64,000 bases of DNA, from assembly GCA_002633005.1 (NCBI GenBank), contig NMRA01000131.1, positions 361,798 to 425,797 on the forward strand, in the 5' to 3' direction. Positions 23,656 through 37,300 of the stretch are shown here, in pieces. The notes below the pieces were generated by a model. The model was not told the DNA's origin. It searched no databases and saw only the letters and a list, made by a program, of their open reading frames with translations. A program made the position numbers and the translations under genes. The DNA comes from Phoronis australis (Eukaryota > Phoronida > Phoronidae). Numbering within the stretch: position 1 is the stretch's first letter; each line of letters starts with the position of its first letter.

Positions 23656-26600
23656 AAAATAAGATTATATTGTGTTGTACAAATATCTAATGCGTGTTAG
23701 TACCTGGTCTGTGGCCTGATGCATCCATGATGCCGCACTAGTACCACAAAAAATAGACATGATTACGTAACGACCATAGTACGTGAATACGTTTTATTTC
23801 TGCAAGATGTTTGAAACAATCGTTGGCGTTCGTATTATCAAGCAAAAAGCTTTTAGAAATTAATTATACCGTTTTCGGTCTACGTCCAAGCGTAAACGCA
23901 TGAACTAAGACAACAGCAATTTGTCTTGCTTTCTTCCGTGAACTTTTAACCTGGTCTGTTTAGTGTTTCGTAAACTCAGCACACTGCTAGATGATTGCAT
24001 ATTTATTTCTCTGTGGTGTTGTATGGCATTTTTCTCGAGTAAAAGTTTTCGTAACTCCAGTTTGGACCTCTGTTTTATCACCACGTGCATTCCGCATATG
24101 GCGGCCTATTCTTGCATTATAGTTTTCGTAGCTTGCTGACGTTTGTTGATGTATAACCAGTGCTGTGGTGGTAAAATTAGAGCGCCCAAAGCCCACCGTA
24201 TCACATTGAGCACTGTGGTGCGTAGGCGCTACGTTCAAATGCCAAAAACTGGTTGGTTACGCCTACCTGCGCCTACGCCCCACTACAACACTGTGTATAA
24301 CCTATATAATAGCTTCAAGTTCAAACATTCCAGTCAACCCAATGATAACGTGCTCGACACAATGAGCTGCAGGTAGCATTTGTGACCTGAAATTTGGAAA
24401 TGCGAGCTAAGATTTTTGTCAGCTAGTATCAAGTCGCAAAATGTGACCTGGAATTTCCAACGTTTGCGTGCTGACAGCGATGATTCTACTAATTCTTAAG
24501 CAATCAACTTTCCAAACTTTTTGGTGGAAAGACACGTTTATTTTTCACATAAGATCATGTATCAAGTAGTTACGACAATATCCCTGATATCACACTGCGG
24601 CATTGGTCGGTCCCGTTGTTAGCGCGCAAACGGTCCCGGCAGACGATCGTTGGAAATGTGCTTCTCGTTTTTTATCATATAAGATAGCAAACTTTATAAT
24701 GACGACCCTATTAATCGCCAAACGATGTCCGCGTCTGTACTTTCAGCAAAGTAGTTTATGATTGTCTAAGAAATTCTCAAACCCTTTACTTGTTTTTGGA
24801 GCTACGTGCGCGACATGCCATTCGTCTGCTACATATTGTTGCCAAACGTAAAGTGGAGGCTTACTCCAGCGATTCAAATGCGTGAACTCACGCGTGTGCA
24901 CTACTCCAAAGCTGCACATCCAAAGAGATCAGCGACATCCCTAAATCATGGACGGTGCAGCACTGAAAAAAGTGGGAGGCTAAAGCCCCCCCCCCCCAGC
25001 CCCCTATGGTGCGCCGCCCATGTAAATGAAAGAGTATACTGGCTTGCCTCTGTTAAGCACGCGGGTGGCAATTTTTTATTTGACAATGAACTTTATGTTC
25101 CCGGCGGTTAAAAAAGGGACGATACTTTACGATATTCCCCTGGACCGATGTAGCCCAGAACTGATATTTTCATGTCCTGATGATTCCCGGGATCGATGTT
25201 CTCTAGGCCCGATGGCCCGATGTTCTACGTCCGTAGCCAGCTATTGTAACTAAACGGGCAGGTGCGAAATTATGGTTAGCGAACTTTTTATTCTTCTCTT
25301 TATACACCCCCGATAATTTTTCGCTTCCCGAACCACGCCGTAAAATTTTCAGACTCCAATAGAAAGAATCTTGTTACGGCTTTGAGCCATTAAAAACAGA
25401 ATTATTCCGGGTGGCTAAAAAGGTTACATTGTAGATGATAACGATAGCCAGAAAGTCATCCCTACAAAATGGAGTTTGCCTGGGAAAATGGTATTATAAT
25501 ACTAGCATTTCTTACCAATGCATTCTTTCAATAGCTTATTACCGCAAACACTCAGCTTAGCGACTACATTGGATTATACTCACGTATAAGCCTACTCCCT
25601 ACCTCTGGTTTGTTTCATAATAAGAGCTCACTGCTCTACGTGGCGTTCCCCTCAACTTTTGAGAATTTCAAATTAAGCGCCCACAGTTCAGCCTAGCGCC
25701 AATGATAGTGCACTACAAACGACCGCGCGTGGTTTGAATTTGGCACGCAGACTATATTGTGAGTCACTCACATTTTACATAACAACAAATCCAGTTTTCA
25801 AAAAAACGTAATCAATATGTAAAAACCAAACCCTGGCTTTGGTTTATACCTCCGAAAGAAAGTTAACAGTAGTGACATGCGTCTGGTTTTGTGACTGACC
25901 AAGTTTTCCCGTGAATGGAAGATATTGAGGAGCAAACTCGAATTACCTGATGGAAACTCGCGCGGAGTCGGGAATTATTTCGAGGCTTTTTATTTCGTAG
26001 AAAACTAATTGTTGAGTACGTAACCAGGATAAGTCCTACGTGTCAGTTTTGAAATTTGCACGGAATTGTTCCCCCGCATCCGAATACGTCATTCAGCTAG
26101 GGCAACGTTTCACGGATTTTTTTTTTCGGCAGGATGTTTTTCAAACGTCGAGTTAAGTTGCAAAGTTTGGGCTAAGAGCAAAACATGAAGGGAGTTTGTA
26201 CTCAGAGTTAGTTTGGATCTTTGACGATCTTGATGACAGCAATATAGCAGGTCACACTTAGCAAAATCGCAGGTAAAAGCATAATCTAAACATTTTCTCG
26301 GTGATCTAAAGAGTCAGGTTTGGCGCGTAAAAATGGTGAGAAATTTTGTGACCTGGCATTTATGAATGCGAGCTAAATTTTGATAATGCGACTTGGGATT
26401 TTGGCTGGATCGCAAAATACCACCTGACGATTTTCATAGCGTCGAGCCCCGAATACACAAACCCGACGTGATTCTGTGCATGCAGACAGTTTGGTAAAAA
26501 GGACATTGAGTGAAGGAAACTGTTCGTATATGGACGGCCATTTATGCAAAAACATCAAATTGTTTATTCAATTCCATTTAATAAACTCAATGCCAATTGT

Positions 26601-28387
26601 ACGACAATTCAATCCTATCTTGAACATTCAATGCTATTACACCAATTTAGTTCACACTCAATGCTGTTTTGTACATTCGAATTTCTCCGTCAAGACTGTA
26701 CGCACCTATTCTAACTGTTCTTGTGAGTTCGCTTCTAAAACGCAGTCGGAGCAGTTTGAAGTAACAAGCTAACGTGCAGGAACAGGACGAAACTGACAGT
26801 GGAGTAGGGTCTAACAATTTTGAGTGATTTATGATTAGCACGAAAAGTGCTCTATTAGAAATGAAACTCTGTGGCAACGTATGAAAATTGTGACGTCAAA
26901 TATGCGTTGTGAAAGTGACGACTGGGGACGAGGAGAAGCGGTGAAATTCGAGCGAACCATAATAAAGGGGTAATCACATATACCCAAATTTTAGGGTAAA
27001 ATCCTCCATACGCAATCCACTTGTCCCCGTCAAAATACCTTTTTCGCCCGGTCAAAGGGGGTCGAGATTTTAGCCGCAATATTTTGGGAGGTTTGGTTGT
27101 GAATGTTGATTCTAGAACAGGCCAGAAACTTTACTTGAAACATTTGCGTATGCCATGATACGAAATAGATTCCCATCGTCGATTATTAAAAGAGACGATA
27201 AGTAAGAGAATGTTAATTAGATAAAGACACTAGAATTGCATTGAATTACAACAAAATAATGATTCCCTCCCTGTGGAATTGCCATTTCACCGAGCTGTAA
27301 ACGTCATTTGTAGAACAAGGCATGATCAACTTGACCAAATCGAATAAAACTGCGCTGCGAAGTTCCCATGTATTAATATGTCTTTATTACAGCTTAACGC
27401 ACATCTGCGCACTGATTGCGTTACCACGCTAGGACGTACAACAAGGTGGAATGGTGCGCAAGAACAATTTATCTCAGAGACAGACAATGACTGGAGATAA
27501 AAAATAAGAGCGCTGCTGTGTATTACAGAGAAGGGTTAGTTGTGCCATAGTGCTTTATCACAGACGAAAGCGCAGTAAAGCAACGTAAAGGCCAAGGCTG
27601 CACGTGTGGCTCAGGATGAACGACAATAATCTGAATGCACAATTTCTGCGCCATTAATAGATTATTTGCCACAATCTCTGAACTTACGACCACGTTAGCT
27701 ATGGTCGAAAAATTGCTCTTTATATTAACAAGCCGTTAAAAGAAATTTAAAGATGATATCACGATAATGATTTAAGTCAAACGACCGATTCAAGCATGGT
27801 AAACATGGAATGCTACCATTGTGAGAGATGACTCATTTTTTGATTGCTTCACACAGTGAGCTTGCAAAAAGTACTCGATCACTTGTTTTGTTGTACGTAG
27901 TTTTAAATGTAGCTTGTTGTCCTTTCTAGAAACAGCATTAGAGATTATCGACTTTCTTTCGATGTCGTTTTAGTTATAAGTTTGAAAAACATACTTTAAC
28001 GTAAGTTGGAGTACACCATTATTTCATAGTAATCTGATTTCAGCATAGATTTCTTAATTTTAACCTTCTATTTTCGGGCACTACAGCGTAAAATGGGCGC
28101 ATCAAGTGGTCGACACTACTGAAACCACAGTGTTTGAAAACGTAGTTGACAGCATAAAATGCAGATACGTTCAGTGTTTAAAAACATTGCTACGCTCATC
28201 CGATCTTGAATTGTTACTGAATAGGCGATCGCAGGTACTGTGTACATGACCAATTTTCGAACAACCAATTTTAGGGTTGGTCAACCTCAATAAATTCTGG
28301 ACCACTTTCTTGAGTCGCTGATGGTTTCCACGGTAAGGGAAATTGAATCCTATCGTAATAAAGAATATTAAAGTAAAGGGCCTAATT

Positions 28388-29372
28388 ACTCTGCGCGTGT
28401 AAGCGCAGAGTACTGTTGTTCCTGGGTTTTCTTCAATTTTATTCTTATTCTTATTGTTATTCTTCTTCCGACCAAATTTGAGGCTTAATAACTCCAAATT
28501 GGGTGCAGGTACGGTCTTTAAATTCAGCATATGACTTTTGACAGTATATAAATTTTGATCGGTTATATAATCATATTCCATATTGCACCGGAAGAGGTCG
28601 TTTGGTGCAAAGGTCATATAATTTTCAAAATGCTACTCCTCCTTCAGTTTTAAAGCTATTTTTTTCAAATGTGGTGCACAGGTATAGGTCAACATGACAA
28701 TTTAAAAAATTACTTTTCTAAGTAATCGGGTCATCCAATCAGGTGAAATAGGTCAAAGGTCATTAGGTGCAAACTAAAATTTTAAGCTAGACACTTCAAA
28801 TTGACAGGTATGATTGCCACAGGTGAATCAAATCGGAATACAAAGTTTCAGATCATTTAGTGCAAACATGGGGTCATTAGGTGCATTTTTCTTCTGAAAA
28901 TTTGACATTTTCAATCAGCAAGTATTCTGATGTGTCAACCGTTAGACAACTGTGATTCTCAGCGTTAAACACATTTTCCATGGGCTTTGCAATAATTCTC
29001 CTAAAGATGCTTAAAATGCACCGGATAAGGTCAATTAGTGCAAAGGTCATGTAACGTTCAAAATGTTATATGTCTTACGTTTTCCAAGTAATTCTTTTCA
29101 ATTTCAGCACACTGGTGTAAGTCAACATGCCAATTGAATACCCTACTTTACTTCGCAATAGGCATAACCAATCAGAAAAAATAGGTCAAAAGTTAACACT
29201 TACTCCCTCATCGGGGCTCATAATGCACCGGAAGAGGTCAATTAGTGGAAAGGTCATCAAAAAATTAATATGCAGTTTCTCCTACAATTTTAAAGAATTC
29301 CTTTTCATACTGGTATACGGGTTACTATGAGTAACTTCCCATAATAATTCCAGTAATACGCACGCGCAGAGT
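28388..29372. mobile_element. Element with 11-bp inverted ends and internal degenerate repeats
   Basis: ACTCTGCGCGT at 28388-28398 is inverted perfectly at 29362-29372. Each end also shows a local hairpin: CTCTGCGC...GCGCAGAG at the left, and TTGTCACG...CGTGACAA just outside the right end. Inside, a phrase like GCACCGGAAGAGGTCAATTA then GTGCAAAGGTCAT recurs near 28586, 29018 and 29226, along with CAATCAG and AGGTCAAAGGT. No transposase frame is visible, so it is probably a nonautonomous DNA element. No clear target-site duplication was found. Confidence 0.5.
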
Positions 29373-32300
29373 CCGTTATTGTCACGCCGTGACAATAATC
29401 TTTCTAGTTCGAATTTTGTTATACCAGTCAGCTAAACAAGGCGAAATGCATCTTCAACCATAGAACTAACTCTAACTCTAGTTCTAGAGTTCTATGCTTC
29501 AATGTACATTTACCCGATCTTATTTTAGCAAGATTTTTCAATTGATCCGGTAAAAACAGCGGAAATGATAATTTTAATAGGAATATTATAAAGCTTAAAT
29601 GTTAAACAACCACAGCAAAAAGCAGCTTTCAGTATAACCCGCTAATGCAGCCTGTGTCATTACGCAGTTTGAACGCGAAAGCACTCTCTCAATCCATACA
29701 GCAAATACTTTTTAATGCACTAGGAGAAACATAATCTATTTTTAAATATAGGGCGCTTCTATATTTGTATGAAAACGCGGCTTAGCTTTTAAATCGGTTT
29801 TAACGAAAAAAAGAAGACACGTATGTAGATGAGTTTCCTTATTTCCAGAATTTTAGATTCAGTGCTGTTGACGTCATAAATTCTGGGTACGTAATGCTTT
29901 GTGGAAAGAATTCACGGTAGCACACTTTCCTTAGAATGGTGCTTTAATGGCTTGCAACAGACAGTGTGTGGTGCCAACGTGTTTGCATGAACATTTGTCA
30001 TCGTATCAGGCAATTCGTTTTCAGACTAATCATTATGGTACAAATTTCTTCAACCTGTTTTGTATGGACACAGAATTTGTCAACGTTTCCGAAATTTGGC
30101 TGACTTTTTGGCATGTCAATAGCTAGTCACTTCCCAGTTGCTGTGGACACGAGGAAACGTCTGAGACCAGTTGGAGCGAATCAGGCGATTTCATTGGTTT
30201 CGTTATGCGATGTTTTAACGGCACGTGCGCGTTGTCTTGAAATGGCCTATGTCCGAATTTGGACACGCGCTCCCATTCACTGAATGTGTCAAGAAATTGC
30301 CACTTAGTCTCGATTGAGACGACTGCGGAAGAACGATGGAGTTGCTGGGAACCTCCAGTCGTAGGGTGGGTGTGATATAATGATACAAGTTGAGAGAAAT
30401 AACCTAAATAATGATAAGTATTATAGTTAATGATATTATTACTAAGAACTTTAATCATAGTGACTGTCTCTGCTATTTTCTTGTCATTAAAATCATTACT
30501 TAAGCAACATAATAACTATTTGTGTTATAATATCTAGAATAATAAAATTAAAAACAATACGACTGACAATGACGGGGCAGCGATGACGCACAAGTGTATA
30601 TCTGCCTATTTATCCTTTATTGATTATTAACTCTTATAAAATTGTGTTGTGCACAGTTATTCAGCTCACGACATCAATGATGTAATGATGATAAATCCGT
30701 GTAACGATTTGTCACACCTTAAACTAGAATTTCCTGTTACGATAAAACCGAAACAAAAACCCCAAAGCTGGAATTCACAGAGAATAATTCTCACGGAAAA
30801 TCTCTTTTGTGTCTTTGGCGTAGTGATATCATAGTAAATGTAATTCCAGTAATGCATGCTTCTCTATACACAAATTACATTACATTCAAACACAGTAACC
30901 ACAAGTAGGTCTTGTCTTCCCGACGCAATAGGTGAAGACGCCCAACAAAGAGATCCGACGAGGCCTCATCTCAGTCCATCGTTAACAGAACCAACGAGGA
31001 TAAGCGGTGGGTAAAGTGTTGCCTCTTCAGGTGTTTCATCATTATGTGAGCAAGTCATAAAAAGTGAAATTTTCCCTCAAACTAGTGCAAACGTTTCCTT
31101 GACAGTGCCCTCTGTCTTTAAAGCAACATCCATGTCGGTTTTGTCTTCGTGCATATTTACAGACGTCCTATACCGATACTGCTTATATAGTTTTTGATTC
31201 CTCAGTTTCTCGAGTCCTTCATTTTTTCAGATTTTAATTACTTGGGCTGAGACGAAGGTCGCCATAATACAGGAGCAAGTTACTCAGATGTGAAGCGTTC
31301 TTGAGCAAGGGTAGTGCGATCATAGATAATCGTTATCTATAGTCTATGGTGCGATCGATCGCGTACTTGCCTTCCAAATGCATGGCGATATCTCGCGAAG
31401 ATCTCCCTTCGTGATCCTGCTGTTCTCGCAAGAGTTTTGCTCTATGGAACACAGGCCGGAGCTTTGTGCCATTTATTGGATACCAAACAACCATACTTTC
31501 ATTATTCGGTGTGAAGAAAATGTTGATCAAGCATATGCTTTCCTGACGGGTTGAGAACAGCCAGTTACCCATAGCACGGGTATCTTTTAAATTTGGCCTC
31601 TGCATTTGCGTTTAATATCCTTTTATGTAAGTTTATAACAGTGAAGGCCAGTTTTGCTCAGCTCTAGAAACCATTTTGTCGGTGTACCACCACAAACTCA
31701 ATTGAACTGAAAAGTTCTTTGTCAAATTTAGTTTACTTTGAAAAACTTAGACTTGACTAAATTGGTCTCCGTTGAAAATTTTAATCTAAAGCGGAACGGA
31801 GACAACATTCTATAAGCCATATAAAGCTAATTCCCGGGAATCACTTGGTGTGGCAACAATACATTCTGTATACATTTCGAAATCAAAGTCACGTCTGAAC
31901 TCCTTTAAACGGGTTCAAACACGATTTCTATGCAGCATTTAATTACTGCTTTGTAATATAACTTAAAAATAATAACTATAACTAATCTCAATAGAGGCTT
32001 ACTTTTTGCGACAGTGATTCGTTTGTCGCTATCTAATCTATGGAGAGTTACATGTGACGACCGCAGTCCTCTTTCCTGAACACACACAATCCATTAACCT
32101 ATTGCTGGAGACAAACGTAATGTAGTACGATTCTCATGTTCGAACGGCGCACCTGCTTGAAAGTAGCCTCTGTGTACTTTATTGTTTAATATTACATTGT
32201 TTTAAGAGTTAACGCATTATCGCAAAGTGAAACATCATTGACTTGTTTTGAAAATTCACCGCGTTGTCTTTTTACTCAGAAAAAAAGAAAGAAAAGCATG

Positions 32301-32599
32301 ACAACAAATAAATCTTTTTAATTCCAGAAAACTTGTACGTATAGAAAACCGATTGCTTAAATAGTGTAGGTGTACTAGGGTCCTCTTTAAGAACTAATTA
32401 CGAACTGTCGGGTGCGTCGATCGTTTGTTAAGGACAAACATTGCCAATTTGTTGTTTGTCGGTTTGGCCAAGTTTTTGTTGTAAAAGGGGATCGATGTCT
32501 GTGGGATTCACTGAACAGTTATCAATACGGCAAAACAGGTTTGTCGGTGATTCTTGTTATAGACTGAATACCGTTTTCTACTAAGCATCAAAATTCAAA

Positions 32600-32800
32600 A
32601 TATTACGACGACAGTGGACAACGGCGGAGATGACGACAGACGATGCCGATGTCGACTACCACAACAACGACGGTGACGACGATGATTGCCACAAAAATGT
32701 ACTTGTGACAATAATGATGGTGACGGTGATAGTCCAGTGTATCGTCCGTCATTGTCACTGTTACTGTCATCACTGTCTTCGCCATCGGCATTGTTGGCAC
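32600..32800. repeat. GAC/GTC-rich simple sequence
   Basis: Imperfect GACGAC / GATGAC runs followed by CTGTCATCACTGTC-type runs on the same strand. This gives long open frames rich in D, T or H on both strands, which I treat as artefacts of the composition. Confidence 0.6.
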
Positions 32801-33496
32801 AACCACTACTGTACGCTTCGTTGTTACATCCACCCATGCGCCTATTTATGAAGCTGTGTGTATACCGGGAATCAGGTAGATCTACCTGTTTGCGAAAGCC
32901 CTGAACAAAGGAAAATCCGAAACTTTTAAAAAGGGGGCTACTTGAGCAAACACTATGGAATAGGACGAAACTTGAGTTATAATTGAAACGGCGTTATCTG
33001 AAAAAGTGCAAAGAATGAAGACGCACGAAACGCACAGCTTTTAAAATATGCATACATACATGTACAAGGAAAAATCTGAAAGACTCAGAATTTAAATTTA
33101 GTTATATGCTCCCACATGCTAACACACATATACAAGGCATAGCCGCAGGCGTTTAGACCATGCGCGCCCCCAGGGGGGGCTCGAACGAGCCGCCAGTTTT
33201 GCGAAGTGGGCAAAAAGGTCCTCCTCAGAGAAACAAAGACTTCGAAAAAGAAGAAAACAAGACAAAAGACCACTAAAAAGGTAGGAACTGCAAATATTCA
33301 TAGTTCTGAAAATACCCTGTGAATCTCAGTACAAGATCGACATTCTTAAAAATTCTATCACCCCCATTTTTTAGGCTGGGTGCGCGCATGTAGACGTGAA
33401 ATATAGCACTACGCACCAATACGTTGAACACATAATTACACATAGCGGTAGACGCCGACGCCACATAAGTGACATAATAGTTGCATGCATGAAAGC

Positions 33497-33844
33497 GCCG
33501 TTTACACTACATAAGTTGACACGGGTCAGCTGACACGTAACGAGATGTTGCTGTGTGTAAAAGAGACTGACACGTACGGAGCAAATTGACACCGCGGTGA
33601 CAACTTTTGTCACCCGTTTGTGAGGTGGGGCGATTTGCGCTCGAAAATCTTGCTCCGTGTCAATTATATGTCTAAACGCGAAACTGGAGCAAGGAAAGTT
33701 CATCTCTATTGCGCTTGTGCAATGACCTACATACGGACTCTCTGTCTTTGCAATTCCCGCTATTTGACTTGCGCATGTGCGTTCCGCTTTCCAGCGTATA
33801 ACTTCCGTCTTGCCACAGTTAATGAAATTGCGTGTGTAAACGGC
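33497..33844. mobile_element. MITE-like unit with 11-bp inverted ends
   Basis: GCCGTTTACAC at 33497-33507 and its exact complement at 33834-33844 bound about 348 bp. On both sides lie related sequences (AACACATATACAAGGCATAG near 33120, CTAAACACATATAACAGGGA near 33972), as if the unit had inserted into an older repeat. There is no transposase. The short inverted ends make this tentative. Confidence 0.35.
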
Positions 33845-36049
33845 CACTTGACACCGATCAAGTAGGCTCCGTGTCCGTTGCGCTGGATCAGATGTCTAAA
33901 CGGGACTTTATACATACAAGGGATAATCTCTGGCGTCCAGAAGTGAAATAAAGACGCATGCACCCATATGCTAAACACATATAACAGGGACAGTCACAGG
34001 CGTCTGCTAAACACGCGAGTATTTTTTTAAAGACGCATCGTATCATATGAGCTAGGGGCTTAGTTAAATACATGCATAAACGTCAGGCCTAATGTAACAG
34101 TAAATAAGTTAATATTGAACTTAGAGCAACAATTATCTATTTGAGTGGACAACGTCGTCAAATCCGCTCTGCGCGTATGTTTAGTATTCAGTCTCGTTAG
34201 TTGTAATACTTGATTACCCCCACGTGTTGCCTAAAATTCTATATACACGGTAACAATAGCACTTTTGCTCCCCACTACCTGTGCAACCGAAAGACTTACA
34301 GTATACACAAGCATTGGGTTCGGTTAAAGATGAAATCAGTCAGATTAAGTAATACGTTGCTGAGAGACTACACTAGCTGCGACACTACATCTGTTCTTGT
34401 GTGCGCCAGCCTTAAATGCAAAAGCCATTAGAAACTAATGGAACTCGTTTCAAGAAGTATGGTTATATCATAACCAGGGCGTCGTACCACATAATTTAAT
34501 ACAATGATTTACGATTATTAGCCACGCCGACTAATAAATCACGATGTAGTGCTCCAAATATAATCAATAATTAAAAATCGTCCACTCGACTTAATTCACA
34601 CTTGCCGTTCACACGCATTCGTTATATTCATGTTCACTAACTTGTGCAAATTGTTCTCCGTGTAGTTTGAAGAAAGCACGAAAAGACATTTTATTGTGAC
34701 ATATCCTCAAGAATACGCCGTTACACGGAGCAGAGAATTGGCGTTCATCTGATTTTCTGGAAAAACATAACAAAATACGACAAAAAGATTTCAAGTTTAC
34801 CAATTATTTTAATTTTGTTTGCCTACACTAGTAATTAATGTCCACTATATTCTTTAATTCGTGTTACAATACATCTCATGGGTAATAAATTGTGTTTTTA
34901 AGCATGGACCTCCGCATACGAAATCAAGCTGTATTACAGTTTCGCCTTTAGTCCAGGAGCTAAGTGTCCAAATAATGCAAATGAATGCAAGTTTGTTTTG
35001 TCCATATGACTATTTTGGGGTGTTTTTTTTAATCTTGATAGGGCAAGCAATTTAATTTATACAAATAGGTCTCGGTATTAAGTGTTGTCATGGTGAAGTG
35101 ATGACATTATTATAATCCCATTATTGCTTTTCGCTTTGTGACTTCAATGACATAATTACTATCTCCTTGCAAATTCAAGAAGGCCTTTCGTCCTTCCGCA
35201 ACACTCACAAAGGTGAGTACAAAAGAACCCGCATGAAAAACATTCCACGGTTGCATTTCAAATCATCTTTCATGACCATAGATGTCACAGGCAGACGTGT
35301 CCAGGAAGGTGTCCAACAACCGTCATTGTCAATTCACCGCATTCACTTGGATATCATTTCTCATGGACAGTCTTAAGAGTCTGTATCTAGATTGAAGCGG
35401 TGCATTCCTGACATGTTAAGTGAGAGCATCTTTTTGTGGGGTTAACAGATCAAACCCTTGGGTAGACTGCGCAAAATGAACTCTCGATCTTGTGAATATA
35501 TCCTCATGAGTGTATGTCGTGGAATACAAACTGGTAACAAATCTCTCAATGACTGCAATGGAATGGAAACGGTAGACACTCCATCTTGGAGCTCAACATT
35601 TCTTCACCGTCTGCACTCTCAGGCTCCGCAAAAAGCTTCTCGGTGGCAAAACGATTTTGCGAGTGATAAATTGAGCCCACGCAGTTCGTTCTTCTCTTAA
35701 CTTCAATGTAATTTTCAGCTGGACACCTTCTTTTGCGGTTTTTGTTAGATTAGCCTTCATTTTCTTGGTGGATTCCATGGTAGATACTACTTATTTGCCA
35801 CACGTTCATCACGTTGACGGTTTTCTCAGATTTACGAATATTTTCTTTTATGGCTGCTTCAACGTCTTTTATTACTCGAACTTTCTCGGGACCAGCAATT
35901 GAGAATTCGTCGTCGAGAGAAATGGCTCCATCTTAATGTCACTACAATGCATCGATTTCATTTTGGGAGAAAATAGCAACGATTTGGAAATGGTCACGAG
36001 AGCCTGACCTTCAACGACCTTGAAAGTATCAAAAACAAACCGGGCATCC

Positions 36050-36500
36050 TGATTAACATGAGAACTGAGACAAAGAACCTCGGATTCCGTCAGGTTGCTC
36101 AACAAATAAGAATGTTAACAATTCACGCTAATTCCATGGGACCTAATTATGTATGCAAATCTGGGTTATTGAGATCGGAATTGCTTGCCCCATATCAGTA
36201 CGAAAAACCATCTATAAATAATTATTTGGACAAGGAATGGTCATTTCTAAGAAAATTTTCAAGTAGGTGACCTACATATCTGAGAAAAATGACAATGATT
36301 AAGAGATTATCACGTGACCTTTATCTTAAATGAAATGGAAAAAATATCATTGAGCATCCTGGCTAACATAGGAATTAAACCATCAATCAAGAAATTCACG
36401 TGATAGTTATATTCTTACATGTAATATGCCCATTAGGATTTAATTTTACATGCAAATCAGGCTTAATGAGGCCAAGCTCTCTTGCACAGTATCGGGATCA
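36050..36500 (+). repeat. Two diverged tandem repeats, about 310 bp apart
   Basis: CCTGATTAACATGAGAA ... TATGCAAATCTGGGTTATTG (36050-36210) is matched by CCTGGCTAACATAGGAA ... CATGCAAATCAGGCTTAATG (36358-36500). The order of blocks is conserved and divergence is high. Class unknown. Confidence 0.45.
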
Positions 36501-37204
36501 AAAAAGCACCTCAAAACGGTCATGCGGACAAAAATGGCGATGCCTCTCCCAACAGTTGCAAGTACTGGCCGCTTAGCTCTTCAACTAGTTATCCGTTCGA
36601 AAATACAAGTACGTTAACTGTTTCGGTAATCACAAAACAGTGTGTGTGGCCAGTACTGGTCAAACAAACAATTGTTAAAACTATATTAAAGCTTACAGTG
36701 TCCATGCTCATACCACGACCTGAAATAAACATTTTCTTTAGTGCACACTTTTGATTAAATTACTTTTCACAATTTTCTATTCCGATGTCGACTAGCTTTT
36801 TACGAAACTAGTGTATAATTTTTATAAAATGAGATTCTGCTCCACTGATATCTCAATTAGGATCCTCGTGCAGTTGTATGAGAACTGACATATCGCCAAG
36901 AGAAATTCCCGAAGGCGTTCATCGTCTGCATCAAACTCTTGCATGTCAGCACTGCTAATACTCGCGAAACAATAAGATTTATAGCGCCTGTATTCTACTC
37001 CCACGGCGACCTCAGTTTATTTCCGTTCTTCACAGTCAAAAGAAAAGTTCGATTTTTACATTTGCTTCAAACAAATATGTGCCGTCAACGTCGTAATATA
37101 TTAAGATATTCTTCTCCGGCTTCGTTTTGTATCGATCTATCTTTTTTTTCCAAAGGCTTCAGAATCGCTGTTGTCTTAGTTTGATCTTCAGCGGTTGAAA
37201 CATA

Positions 37205-37300
37205 ATGAAGTCAGCGTAGCTCAGTAGCTAGAGTGGGAGAGTTGGGCGCCGAAAAAGCCCGCGAGTTACGGTTTCGTTTGACGCCCGGTGGCTCCAAAAT
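37205..37300 (+). repeat. tRNA-like SINE head, degenerate
   Basis: GTAGCTCAGTAGCTAGAG is a good A-box region. About 45 nt on, CGGTTTCGTTTGACG is a weak B box. A GC-rich stem (GGGCGCCG...) sits between them. It does not fold as a clean tRNA from what I can see, so I treat it as tRNA-derived. Confidence 0.35.

Noticed and set aside
33371-33847. 158-codon minus-strand open frame
   Set aside because: It covers most of a MITE-like unit with inverted ends and shows no domain.
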